This document shows positions 9,140-16,635 of a stretch of 64,000 nt of DNA, piece after piece (the stretch's first letter is position 1; every line of letters begins with the position of its first letter). This DNA comes from Oscillospiraceae bacterium MB08-C2-2. Its GTDB lineage: Bacteria > Bacillota > Clostridia > Oscillospirales > Ruminococcaceae. The translations under genes and the position numbers were made by a program. The notes under the pieces are model-generated. The model was not told the DNA's origin, searched no databases, and saw only the letters and a program-made list of their open reading frames with translations. Where the stretch lies: NCBI GenBank assembly GCA_035621215.1, contig CP141729.1:2006944-2070943 (forward strand), read 5' to 3'.

Positions 9140-10510
9140 ATGAACGAAACCTTGGGGACCAATAAGGCAAGCAGTATCGACATTAAGATTCTATGCGAGC
9201 AGAGCCGCAAGTATAACTACATTGTCCCTTCTGATTTCGAGAAGTATGGAATCAAAAGAGGGCTCCGCAACGCAGACGGAACCGGCGTGCCGGTGGGCAT
9301 TACCCGTATTTGTAATGTACATGGTTATTTGATCGATGAGGGCGAGCGTATCCCTCAGGAAGGCCAACTTGTCTACCGTGGCGTGGATATTCGGGATATT
9401 ATTGATGGCTGTGCCGCCGAGGGCCGCTATGGTTTTGAGGAAGTGGTGTGGCTGCTGCTGTTCGGCACCCTGCCCAACAAAGAGCAGGTAGGACTGTTTC
9501 AGGAGCTGATCGCCGCCAACCGGGTGCTGCCTGACAACTTTGTGGATGACCTGATTATTAAATCCCCTTCCCGCAATATAATGAATAAAATGGCCCGCTC
9601 GGTGCTGGCTCTTTATTCCTATGATGAAAACCCCGATGATATCTCTCTGGAGAATGTGATTCGCCAGTCCATCGAGATTTTGGCCCGCCTGCCCCTGATT
9701 ATGGTGGAAGCCTATCAGGTGAAGCGCCGCGCCTATGACAACAAGAGCATGTATTTTCATACAGCTAAAGCCAATCTTTCGATCTCACAGAATATTCTGC
9801 GGATGCTGCGCCCCAACAAGCAGTTCACCGAGGATGAAGCCCGCTTGCTTGATCTCTGCCTGATTCTCCACGCAGAGCATGGCGGCGGTAATAACTCCAC
9901 TTTTGCAACCCGGGTTCTCACCTCCACCGGCACCGATACTTATGCTTCCATTGCGGCGGGCATCGGCTCTTTGAAGGGCTTCCGCCACGGCGGCGCCAAC
10001 CATAAGGTGCAGGCCATGCTGGAAGATATGAAGGCCAATATCAAGAACTATGAGGACGAAGACGAAGTCTTTGCCTATTTGATGAAAATGGTCAACGGTG
10101 AAGTGGGTGATGGCTCCGGCCTGATCTATGGTATGGGCCACGCTGTTTATACCCTCAGCGATCCCCGTGCGCTGATTCTAAAATCCCATGCTGAAAAGCT
10201 GATGGTTGGCACCGAAGTGGAGCAGGATTATAAGCTGCTCAATCTGGTGGAAAAGCTGACCCCTGAGGTTTTCTTCAAAAAACGTGGCGAACGCAAGGTG
10301 CTTTGCGCCAATGTGGATATGTATTCCGGGCTGGTTTATCAGATGCTGGGCATCCCGCCCGAGCTGTATACTCCTATCTTTGCGGTAGCCCGCACCGCCG
10401 GCTGGTGCGCCCACCGGATCGAGGAGATCATCACCAGCAGTAAAATTATTCGTCCTGCATACCGTGCTTTGGGCCGCAGTGCCCAGTATATTCCCCTTTC
10501 GGAAAGATAA
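9140..10510 (+). CDS. gltA: Citrate (or 2-methylcitrate) synthase
   Basis: 456 residues; condenses acetyl-CoA with oxaloacetate. The catalytic His residues are in LHAEHGGGNN and RHGGANH, the catalytic Asp in NVDMYSGLVYQ, and YGMGHAVY is the conserved substrate segment. The start has GAGGAGG upstream. There is a roughly 60-residue N-terminal extension, as in the longer clostridial enzymes. No other TCA gene lies nearby, which suggests a biosynthetic role toward glutamate. Confidence 0.93.
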   Translation: MNETLGTNKASSIDIKILCEQSRKYNYIVPSDFEKYGIKRGLRNADGTGVPVGITRICNVHGYLIDEGERIPQEGQLVYRGVDIRDIIDGCAAEGRYGFEEVVWLLLFGTLPNKEQVGLFQELIAANRVLPDNFVDDLIIKSPSRNIMNKMARSVLALYSYDENPDDISLENVIRQSIEILARLPLIMVEAYQVKRRAYDNKSMYFHTAKANLSISQNILRMLRPNKQFTEDEARLLDLCLILHAEHGGGNNSTFATRVLTSTGTDTYASIAAGIGSLKGFRHGGANHKVQAMLEDMKANIKNYEDEDEVFAYLMKMVNGEVGDGSGLIYGMGHAVYTLSDPRALILKSHAEKLMVGTEVEQDYKLLNLVEKLTPEVFFKKRGERKVLCANVDMYSGLVYQMLGIPPELYTPIFAVARTAGWCAHRIEEIITSSKIIRPAYRALGRSAQYIPLSER

Positions 10511-10570
10511 GCTTACCCGAAAAAACAATGCAGCACCCCGAAACTGTCCCTTGCCGGGGCGGAGCAGCAA

Positions 10571-10610
10571 GCAAAGGGCCACGGAACAGAAGTGTTCCGT
10601 GGCCCTTTGC
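10571..10610. terminator. Bidirectional terminator between gltA and the small gene
   Basis: Perfect 18-base arms 10571-10588 and 10593-10610 (GCAAAGGGCCACGGAACA and complement) around GAAG. It separates the convergent citrate synthase gene and the small minus-strand gene at 10627. Confidence 0.85.
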
Positions 10611-10626
10611 TCTGCCCTGAAAGGCT

Positions 10627-10770
10627 TTAATCGAGGTATTCTTCGGAAGGGCTGCTTTCCCCAGCGCTTATGTAGCCTTCCTCTGCCTTTTGCTGGGCAG
10701 CATGCAGGCGTTCAATAATATCGGTGACATCGTTGAACAGCCCATAATACAAAGCTTGGTAATCCGGCAT
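10627..10770 (-). CDS. Small protein, second member of the small-protein/XRE module
   Basis: 47 residues (MPDYQALYYGLFNDVTDI...SSPSEEYLD), start ATG 10770 behind AGGTGAT, stop 10627-10629. It shares DY-x3-Y-x2-LFN-x2-TD and the QQKAEEGYI segment with the protein at 5929-6090. Acidic and probably helical. It is divergently transcribed from the XRE gene at 10854 with an 18-bp palindrome between. Function unknown; repression by the neighbouring HTH protein is an inference from layout. Confidence 0.78.
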   Translation of the reverse strand: MPDYQALYYGLFNDVTDIIERLHAAQQKAEEGYISAGESSPSEEYLD

Positions 10771-10784
10771 GTTATCACCTCTTT

Positions 10785-10802
10785 TTTCACCGTACGGTGA
10801 AA
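10785..10802. promoter_or_regulatory. 18-bp perfect palindrome, likely operator
   Basis: TTTCACCGTACGGTGAAA lies between the starts of the divergent genes at 10770 and 10854. It differs in sequence from the palindrome of the first module, as expected if each XRE protein reads its own site. Confidence 0.7.
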
Positions 10803-10853
10803 TTATAAATTATATTATGTCGCCAAATGGTATCTTTGTCAAGAGGTGATCGT

Positions 10854-11057
10854 ATGTATTTCCAGCGACTTCGTGATTTAAGGGACGATGCCGACAAAAC
10901 ACAGGATGAAATTGCCCAATTACTAAACATGAAACGCACCGTATATTGGCGCTATGAAACTGGCGAGCGGGAAATCCCGGTCTGGGCTCTTATCAAACTG
11001 GCGCAGTATTACAATACCAGCGCTGATTATATTCTCGGCCTGAGCAATAAAAGGTAA
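10854..11057 (+). CDS. XRE-family HTH regulator
   Basis: 67 residues, a single HTH: MYFQRLRDLRDDADKTQDEIAQLLNMKRTVYWRYETGEREIPVWALIKLAQYYNTSADYILGLS is the classical Cro/C1 pattern. ATG 10854 follows AAGAGGTGATCGT. It is the partner of the divergent small gene at 10627-10770. Its stop is only 3 bases from the stop of the last barstar gene on the other strand, with no terminator visible between, so the two transcripts probably overlap. Confidence 0.9.
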   Translation: MYFQRLRDLRDDADKTQDEIAQLLNMKRTVYWRYETGEREIPVWALIKLAQYYNTSADYILGLSNKR

Positions 11058-11060
11058 AGG

Positions 11061-11366
11061 TCAGCTTAGGATTTCAAAATCACATATCCACCCATTTTTT
11101 TCTGAATCTTCCTTGTTCATCTGTAATATCTCATGTAGTTGTTCAAGGTGCCACTCAAAGTCCCACTCAAAGTCCTCAGCCAATGTATGCTCCCCTATAA
11201 TTTCAATTTTGTCCGCATCGCAATCGGTGCGCAGCAAATCCCAGAAGGCATCCCAGCTTTTCCCATACCAATACGGAAATTCAAAGACCTTTTGAATCCT
11301 TTCTTGAAGCTCCACCCAATTTTTGCAGTCTGTTAAATCCAAGGTGATGATTTTCTTTTCGCTCAT
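11061..11366 (-). CDS. Barstar-family immunity protein, copy 1 (distal)
   Basis: 101 residues. Barstars bind and block barnase-type ribonucleases. The core FEFPYWYGKSWDAFWDLL matches the barstar inhibitory helix, with both Asp equivalents (barstar D35 and D39) present. This copy has an in-frame 12-base tandem duplication (11151-11162 and 11163-11174) giving DFEWDFEW where other copies have one DFEW. Last gene of the array, furthest from the toxin, with its own ribosome site (AGGAGGCCC). Confidence 0.93.
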   Translation of the reverse strand: MSEKKIITLDLTDCKNWVELQERIQKVFEFPYWYGKSWDAFWDLLRTDCDADKIEIIGEHTLAEDFEWDFEWHLEQLHEILQMNKEDSEKNGWICDFEILS

Positions 11367-11399
11367 TTTCAGGGCCTCCTTAAACTATTTCGACAGGCG

Positions 11400-11693
11400 C
11401 TAGCTTAGGATTTCAAAATCGAATTCCCACCCATATTTCGCACTGTTCTCCTTGTTTCTCTGTAATATTTCATGCATTTTTCCAAGATGCCATTCGAAAT
11501 CCTTAGATAATGTATGCTCTCCTATGATTTCAACTTTGTCTGCATCGCAATCGGTGCGCAGCAAATCCCAGAAGGCACTCCAGTTCTTTCCGTACCAATA
11601 CGGAAAGTTAAAGACCTTTTGAATCCTTTCTTGAAGCTCCACCCAATTTTCGCAGTCTGTCACATCCAAGGTGATGATTTTCTTTTCGCTCAT
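11400..11693 (-). CDS. Barstar-family immunity protein, copy 2
   Basis: 97 residues with the barstar fold signature FNFPYWYGKNWSAFWDLL. The residue equivalent to barstar D35 is Ser here, while D39 is kept. The 33-base spacer, ribosome site and the conserved end FEILS are shared with the other copies. It presumably neutralises a barnase-like RNase; the Ser substitution may alter affinity or partner. Confidence 0.93.
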   Translation of the reverse strand: MSEKKIITLDVTDCENWVELQERIQKVFNFPYWYGKNWSAFWDLLRTDCDADKVEIIGEHTLSKDFEWHLGKMHEILQRNKENSAKYGWEFDFEILS

Positions 11694-11726
11694 TTTCAGG
11701 GCCCCCTTATACTATTTCGGCAGGCG

Positions 11727-12020
11727 TCAGCTTAGGATTTCAAAATTGCCTTCCCATCCATATTTTTCTCCCATTTCTTTCCTTCGCTGTAATATTGCAT
11801 GTAGTTGCTCCAGGTGCCACTCAAAGTCCTCAGACAATGTGTGCTCCCCTAAAATTTCAATTTTATCTGCATCGCAATCGGTACTCAATAAATCCCAGAA
11901 GGCATCCCAGCTTTTCCCATACCAATCCGGAAAGTCAAAGACCTTCTGAATCCTTTCTTGAAGCTCCACCCAATTTTTGCAGTGTGTTAAATCTAAGGTG
12001 ATGATTTTCTTTTCGCTCAT
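11727..12020 (-). CDS. Barstar-family immunity protein, copy 3
   Basis: 97 residues from ATG 12020 (8 bases after GGGGG; an ATG at 12026 is too close to it). Core FDFPDWYGKSWDAFWDLLSTDCDADK keeps both Asp equivalents. The C-terminal part (LQRRKEMGEKYGWEGNFEILS) differs from the other copies. Confidence 0.93.
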   Translation of the reverse strand: MSEKKIITLDLTHCKNWVELQERIQKVFDFPDWYGKSWDAFWDLLSTDCDADKIEILGEHTLSEDFEWHLEQLHAILQRRKEMGEKYGWEGNFEILS

Positions 12021-12052
12021 TTGCATGGCCCCCTTATACTACTTCGCAGGCG

Positions 12053-12349
12053 TTAGCTTAGGATTTCGAAATTAAAGGGGGGCCATCCATACAGTTCATT
12101 TTCATCTTTATTTCTCTGTAATATTTCATGCATTTTTTCAAGGTGCCATTCAAAATCCTTAGATAATGTATGCTCTCCTATAATTTCAACTTTGTCTGCA
12201 TCACACTCGCTCCAAAGCAAATCCCAGAAGGCACTCCAGTTCTTTCCATACCAATCTGGAAAATCAAAGACCTTATGAATCCTTTCTTGAAGCTCCACCC
12301 AATTTTTGCAGTCTGTTAAATCCAAGGTGATGATTTTCTTTTCGTTCAT
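12053..12349 (-). CDS. Barstar-family immunity protein, copy 4
   Basis: 98 residues. Core FDFPDWYGKNWSAFWDLLWSECDADK has Ser at the barstar D35 position. It shares the WSEC segment and a one-residue-longer tail (PPFNFEILS) with copy 5, indicating that these two share part of their history. Own ribosome site; 26-base gap to copy 3. Confidence 0.93.
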   Translation of the reverse strand: MNEKKIITLDLTDCKNWVELQERIHKVFDFPDWYGKNWSAFWDLLWSECDADKVEIIGEHTLSKDFEWHLEKMHEILQRNKDENELYGWPPFNFEILS

Positions 12350-12382
12350 TTGAAAAGCCTCCTTAAACTATTTCGGCAGGCG

Positions 12383-12679
12383 TTAGCTTAGGATTTCAAA
12401 ATCGAAGGGCGACCACTCACAGAGCTTGTGCTCATCTTTATTATCCTGTAAAACCTCATGCATTTTTTCAAGATGCCATATAAAATCCTTAGGTAATGTA
12501 TTCTCTCCTATGATTTCAACTTTGTCTGCATCACACTCGCTCCAAAGCAAATCCCAAAAGGCATCCCAGTTCTTTCCATAAAAATTCGGGAAGTTAAAGG
12601 CCCCTTTAATTCTTTGGTGTAATTCATCCAGCGATTTACAGCCTGTTAAATCCAAGGTGATGATTTTCTTTTCGTTCAC
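12383..12679 (-). CDS. Barstar-family immunity protein, copy 5
   Basis: 98 residues, the most divergent copy: LDLTGCKSLDELHQRIKGAFNFPNFYGKNWDAFWDLLWSEC. Asp is present at the barstar D35 and D39 positions, and Phe replaces the Trp seen elsewhere before the YGK motif. The N-terminal half departs from the NWVELQERIQKVF consensus of its neighbours. Confidence 0.92.
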   Translation of the reverse strand: MNEKKIITLDLTGCKSLDELHQRIKGAFNFPNFYGKNWDAFWDLLWSECDADKVEIIGENTLPKDFIWHLEKMHEVLQDNKDEHKLCEWSPFDFEILS

Positions 12680-12712
12680 TTGAAAGGCCTCCTTAAACTA
12701 TTTCGGCAGGTG

Positions 12713-13006
12713 CTAGCTTAGGATTTCAAAATCACATATCCACCCACTTTTTTCTGTATCTTCCTTGTTTCTCTGTAGTATTTCATGCATTTTTTCAAGA
12801 TGCCATTCAAAGCCTTCAGACAATGTGTGCTCCCCTATAATTTCAATCTTGTCTGCATCGCAATCGGTGCGCAGCAAATCCCAGAAGGCACTCCAGTTCT
12901 TTCCGTACCAATCTGGAAAGTCAAAAACCTTCTGAATCCTTTCTTGAAGCTCCACCCAATTTTTGCAGTCTGTTAAATCCAGGGTGATGATTTTCTTCTC
13001 GCTCAT
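12713..13006 (-). CDS. Barstar-family immunity protein, copy 6 (next to toxin)
   Basis: 97 residues from ATG 13006; an upstream in-frame ATG at 13045 lies inside the toxin gene and is unlikely. AAGGAGG overlaps the toxin stop and the gap is 13 bases, so toxin and first inhibitor are co-transcribed and probably translationally coupled. Core FDFPDWYGKNWSAFWDLLRTDCDADK has Ser at the D35 position. Its tail (ICDFEILS) matches that of copy 1, suggesting exchange between array ends. Confidence 0.94.
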   Translation of the reverse strand: MSEKKIITLDLTDCKNWVELQERIQKVFDFPDWYGKNWSAFWDLLRTDCDADKIEIIGEHTLSEGFEWHLEKMHEILQRNKEDTEKSGWICDFEILS

Positions 13007-13019
13007 TTTCAGGGCCTCC

Positions 13020-13616
13020 TTATAAAATTTCGGCAAAGGTTTCATAGTGATTGTAGGTTACAAAGGTTAAACCATCGTTGGACCAAAGCAGGCGATGCCG
13101 ATTGCGCTTTCCGCTGTAGTAATTGATATCCGCTTCATGCCAGATGCGGCCGGGAGCCTGCGGTAAATGCCCGTCATCGTTTCTATAGACGCCCATTGTA
13201 GCCATTTTCCCCTGTGCGAATTTAACAGGAGACTTTCCTCTCCTCCATCCTAACTCTTCTAGCGCTTCCTTTGAAATATAGTAGTCCGGCAAAGCGGCAA
13301 AGCTTTTGATCCACCAATCTGCCCCATTGAAGCCATCTTTGGTTCCCTTTCCTGCCAGAACCGCCTTCATACCCACAATATCGCATCGGCAATTGTAATG
13401 AAGGGGCGGTTCCGGTTCGGGCACCTCGTTTATAGCGTAAATCTTGCCGTGCATGACCATACAGAGCCGGCATCGCCTAAAATCGATTTGGGTTATCCAG
13501 TGCTTCCAATTGGTGCTTTCTGTAGTGGGCGGGTCATAAAAATCCAGCAGCCCCTTTAAATAAGCACCTGTGGATTCGTAGGGCAATACATACCCACACA
13601 TTTTTTTGACATACAT
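13020..13616 (-). CDS. MuF/gp7-type head fragment fused to barnase-family ribonuclease
   Basis: 198 residues from ATG 13616 (AGGGGTGAC upstream; a GTG at 13658 is an alternative). Residues 35-85 resemble the C-terminal end of phage Mu F/SPP1 gp7 minor head proteins, with C49, C52, C76 and C78 in CRLCMVMHGK and HYNCRC. Residues 98-198 align along most of barnase: LPDYYISKEA, LGW, GRIWHEADINYYSGKRN and NHYETF. Barnase catalytic residues are matched by K116, E161, R171, R175 and H190, so it should be an active RNase. No signal peptide. Six barstar genes follow directly. AT-richer than its flanks, suggesting transfer. Confidence 0.93.
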   Translation of the reverse strand: MYVKKMCGYVLPYESTGAYLKGLLDFYDPPTTESTNWKHWITQIDFRRCRLCMVMHGKIYAINEVPEPEPPLHYNCRCDIVGMKAVLAGKGTKDGFNGADWWIKSFAALPDYYISKEALEELGWRRGKSPVKFAQGKMATMGVYRNDDGHLPQAPGRIWHEADINYYSGKRNRHRLLWSNDGLTFVTYNHYETFAEIL

Positions 13617-13811
13617 TTCTGTCACCCCTATTATGTGATAAGGAAAAACTCCTTTCACCTATAGGGATAAAACAGACATAATTTGCGCATAAACAGCTGA
13701 TTTTTGAAAGTTTTTTAAATTTTATTTAAATTTATGTACTATATAACAAAATTGTAGCACAATAGTTCCATAGGGTAAAGTAGCTTTGCACAAAGCGCTG
13801 TTCTCTTTTCC
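13617..13811. other. AT-rich divergent intergenic region
   Basis: Very A+T-rich (ATTTAAATTT-type runs at 13715-13750), between the toxin operon (-) and the membrane protein gene (+). It must contain the toxin promoter, but I see no single convincing -35/-10 pair on the minus strand. Confidence 0.5.
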
Positions 13812-13840
13812 TTGACCCTGAACCTGCTTTGGGGTATACT
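13812..13840 (+). promoter_or_regulatory. Promoter of the membrane protein gene
   Basis: TTGACC at 13812-13817 and TATACT at 13835-13840 with a 17-base spacer, 57 bases before ATG 13897. Confidence 0.8.
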
Positions 13841-13896
13841 TATCTTATCTAAAGAAGCCTCTTTGGGGCAATACTCACGAAATAAGGACTGACTAT

Positions 13897-14730
13897 ATGG
13901 AAAAAACAGCCTTTCGCAATATGATGGCGGTGTATCTCTCAGCTCTGGCCCTGTGCACAGGGCTGCGTTTGTTTCTAAAGTTTCAGATCATCGATCCCTT
14001 TTCCGGCTTTTATAACGGCGGGGCGCCTGCTGTCTGGATATTCCGTGGGCTGCTGGTGATCGCCATCGCCTTTTTCCTCTGGAACATGCTGCGGCAAAAC
14101 ACCATCACGTGGTATAGCGCCTTTTACAACGACCGGCCGATGAATCTTACCGCTGTGCTGCTGGGGTTTGCCTGCTTCCTCTATACCACGCAGGTGGTGG
14201 GGGATATTTTAACCCAGCGGGAGGTTCACCCGTTTAACAAGGTGGGGAATTTTTTTCTGGCGGGGCTTTGTGTGCTGACCGGCATCGTATTTTTCATTAT
14301 CGGAACCGGCGGCCTGCGAGCCAACCCCCGGGAGCCCAGTGTGTTCTGGCTGATTATCCCGGTGATCTGGCAGGCTCTTCTGCTGATTATCTCCTTCAAT
14401 CATACAACAACTCTTGCAACGGTTTCGGATAATGTTTTGGTTTTGCTGTTTTTGGCTTCTTATAATATTTTTCTTTTGGGCCACGCCCGCACCATGTGCA
14501 ACGTAGGCAGTCTCAAGGGCCGAAACTATGCGGTACCCATGGGCTTGAGCGCTTCTTTGCTGGGCTTTGCAGCTGTGATTCCCGATACGCTCTGGCTTCT
14601 TCTGACTCAGCGGCCTCTATCCAGCGGCTTGTTCGGCAAGTGGGGCAGCCTGCTGATTTTCGCCATGAGCCTTTATGCTCTGTGCTTTACCGTGGCTCTT
14701 CGCCGTTCGGTGGCCCGTGAGCTGGGCTGA
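13897..14730 (+). CDS. Polytopic membrane protein of unknown function
   Basis: 277 residues with about eight hydrophobic segments spread along its length (for example VWIFRGLLVIAIAFFLW, LTAVLLGFACFLY, FFLAGLCVLTGIVFFII, WLIIPVIWQALLLII). No catalytic or transport motif recognised. It has its own promoter and terminator, so it is a single-gene unit. I do not recognise the family. Confidence 0.85.
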   Translation: MEKTAFRNMMAVYLSALALCTGLRLFLKFQIIDPFSGFYNGGAPAVWIFRGLLVIAIAFFLWNMLRQNTITWYSAFYNDRPMNLTAVLLGFACFLYTTQVVGDILTQREVHPFNKVGNFFLAGLCVLTGIVFFIIGTGGLRANPREPSVFWLIIPVIWQALLLIISFNHTTTLATVSDNVLVLLFLASYNIFLLGHARTMCNVGSLKGRNYAVPMGLSASLLGFAAVIPDTLWLLLTQRPLSSGLFGKWGSLLIFAMSLYALCFTVALRRSVARELG

Positions 14731-14760
14731 TTTACAATACTAAATAGAACACGCAGCACA

Positions 14761-14793
14761 GGCACAGCCTTTTGAGGGCTGTGCCTTTTTTAT
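14761..14793 (+). terminator. Rho-independent terminator
   Basis: GGCACAGCC (14761-14769) pairs with GGCTGTGCC (14777-14785), followed by TTTTTTATTT. Ends the membrane protein gene. Confidence 0.9.
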
Positions 14794-14861
14794 TTGCTCG
14801 AAGTGCACCGCGACAGCATATAAAAACAACTGTAATATTTTACTATACCAATAAAATGCAA

Positions 14862-14894
14862 CAAGGGCACCGCCTTTTATAGGCAGTGCCCTTG
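14862..14894 (-). terminator. Terminator of spoIVA
   Basis: On the minus strand CAAGGGCACTGCC pairs with GGCGGTGCCCTTG (one G-U), followed by a T-rich stretch. It lies 47 bases after the spoIVA stop. Confidence 0.75.
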
Positions 14895-14941
14895 TTTATA
14901 ATGGTTACACCCCAAACCCTTTTTGCTTAAAAAAGTAAACG

Positions 14942-16420
14942 CTAAAGGATGATGCAGATCAGGCCGCCGCAGCCCTCATTGATAATCCGCTCAATGGTCT
15001 CCTGCAGCTTGATGCGGGCATCCGATGGCATCCGGTAAAGCTTATTGTGCAGTCCTTCGTTGACCAGCTCGTGGAGAGATTTACCGAAGATGTTGGAGCT
15101 CCAGATGTTTTCCGGGTGCTCCTCGAAATCCCGGAGCAGATACATAATCAGCTCTTCCGACTGCTTCTCACTGCCAACAATGGGCGAAACCTCGGTGGTA
15201 ATGTCCGCACGCATCATATGTATTGAGGGAGCGGAAGCTTTAAGCTTAACACCATACCGGCCACCCTGCTTGACAATTTCCGGCTCCTCCAAGGTCAGCT
15301 CATCCAAGGCCGGCATCACAATGCCATAGCCGGTGGCGGCCACCTCTTCCAGAGCGCCCTTGATCTTGTCATATTCCTTCTTCACCCGGGCCAGCTCGAT
15401 CATGCAAGGCATCAGGCCGCCTTCACCGCCGATTTCCAGCCCGGTGACCTCGCCCAGTATCTTATAAAACAGCTCGGAAGGAACGGTGATGGTAATCTGA
15501 ACGCTGCCGGTTCCCAGATTAATATCTTTGATCTGGTGGGATTGGATGTGCTGGCATTCATTCAAATTCTCAAAAGCAGGCTCTACCTGACTAATGTGCT
15601 CAATATCCTTGGCAGACTCCTGAATGGCGCCAAACACATCGGATTTCAGCCAGTGATGTTTATCCAGAGACATAATCCAGCTGGGGATATCCACGCTGAC
15701 TTCCTTGACCGGGAACTGGTAGAGAACCCCTTTAAGAACCTCTTTGATGTCTTCCTCATCCATTTGGAGGCAGTTGACTACAATAACCGGAACGCTATAT
15801 CTTTCCATCATCTCTTCCGAAAGGCGGTTGGCCTGCTCGGATTGAGGATAAGCCGAATTGAGAAGAATGGCGAAGGGCTTGTTGATCTCTTTCAGCTCGG
15901 AAATAACCCGCTCCTCCGCTTCTTGATATTCCTCACGGGGGATATCGTTGATGGAACCATCGCAAGTGACCACCAGCCCAATGGAGGAATGATCGTTGAT
16001 CACCTTCTGGGTTCCGATTTCCGCCGCCATGTTAAAGGGAATTTCCTTATCATACCACGGGGTCATAACCATGCGGGGCTGCTCGTTTTCAATATAGCCC
16101 AGAGAGCTTGGAACAATGTAGCCCACACAGTCGATCATCCGCACATTCATGGAAGCATTTTCGCCCAGCTTGACATTGACTGCTTCCTCTGGGATAAACT
16201 TGGGCTCCGTGGTCATAATGGTTTTCCCGCCGGAGGACTGGGGCAGCTCATCCACCGCCCTCTCCCGTACAAATTCGCTCTCGATGTTGGGAATAACCAG
16301 TGTTTCCATAAATTTTTTGATAAAGGTGGATTTACCTGTGCGCACAGGCCCCACCACCCCAATGTAGATGTTGCCATCAGTACGCTTGGCAATATCGGTG
16401 TATATGCTACGGTTTTCCAT
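14942..16420 (-). CDS. spoIVA: Stage IV sporulation protein A (spore coat ATPase)
   Basis: 492 residues from ATG 16420 (AAAGGAG upstream), exactly the usual SpoIVA length. SpoIVA is the ATP-hydrolysing basement layer of the spore coat, polymerising on the outer forespore membrane. The Walker A motif GPVRTGKST lies at residues 24-32. A further nucleotide-site segment (VVTCDGSI, residues ~150) and the C-terminal membrane-association region ending GGLICIIL are present. Upstream and co-oriented is sipL, its binding partner. Confidence 0.97.
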   Translation of the reverse strand: MENRSIYTDIAKRTDGNIYIGVVGPVRTGKSTFIKKFMETLVIPNIESEFVRERAVDELPQSSGGKTIMTTEPKFIPEEAVNVKLGENASMNVRMIDCVGYIVPSSLGYIENEQPRMVMTPWYDKEIPFNMAAEIGTQKVINDHSSIGLVVTCDGSINDIPREEYQEAEERVISELKEINKPFAILLNSAYPQSEQANRLSEEMMERYSVPVIVVNCLQMDEEDIKEVLKGVLYQFPVKEVSVDIPSWIMSLDKHHWLKSDVFGAIQESAKDIEHISQVEPAFENLNECQHIQSHQIKDINLGTGSVQITITVPSELFYKILGEVTGLEIGGEGGLMPCMIELARVKKEYDKIKGALEEVAATGYGIVMPALDELTLEEPEIVKQGGRYGVKLKASAPSIHMMRADITTEVSPIVGSEKQSEELIMYLLRDFEEHPENIWSSNIFGKSLHELVNEGLHNKLYRMPSDARIKLQETIERIINEGCGGLICIIL

Positions 16421-16635
16421 ACCCGCTAAATCTCCTTTCGTTGCCACTTGGGCTACTGTATACTTATTTCACTTTCAAGCAGTCCTGCGGGCTGCTTGGG
16501 AACCACTGCACACGCAGCGGCTTTTTTCTCCCGCAGGAGCGGGTGAAAGGTGGTGTATAGTTTCTTCACTGGCCTTGCCTCTGCCCGGAATGCTTAATTT
16601 TTTATGCAGGGGCTGCCATTTTTAGCGTGAAGTCA
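16421..16635. other. Gap between sipL and spoIVA
   Basis: 215 bases with no gene. It contains a hairpin CAAGCAG...GCTGCTTG (16478-16500) and a second G/C-rich one near 16530-16545 next to a T-run. The space is long enough for a separate spoIVA promoter; a sigma-E site is expected but not clear to me. Confidence 0.5.
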
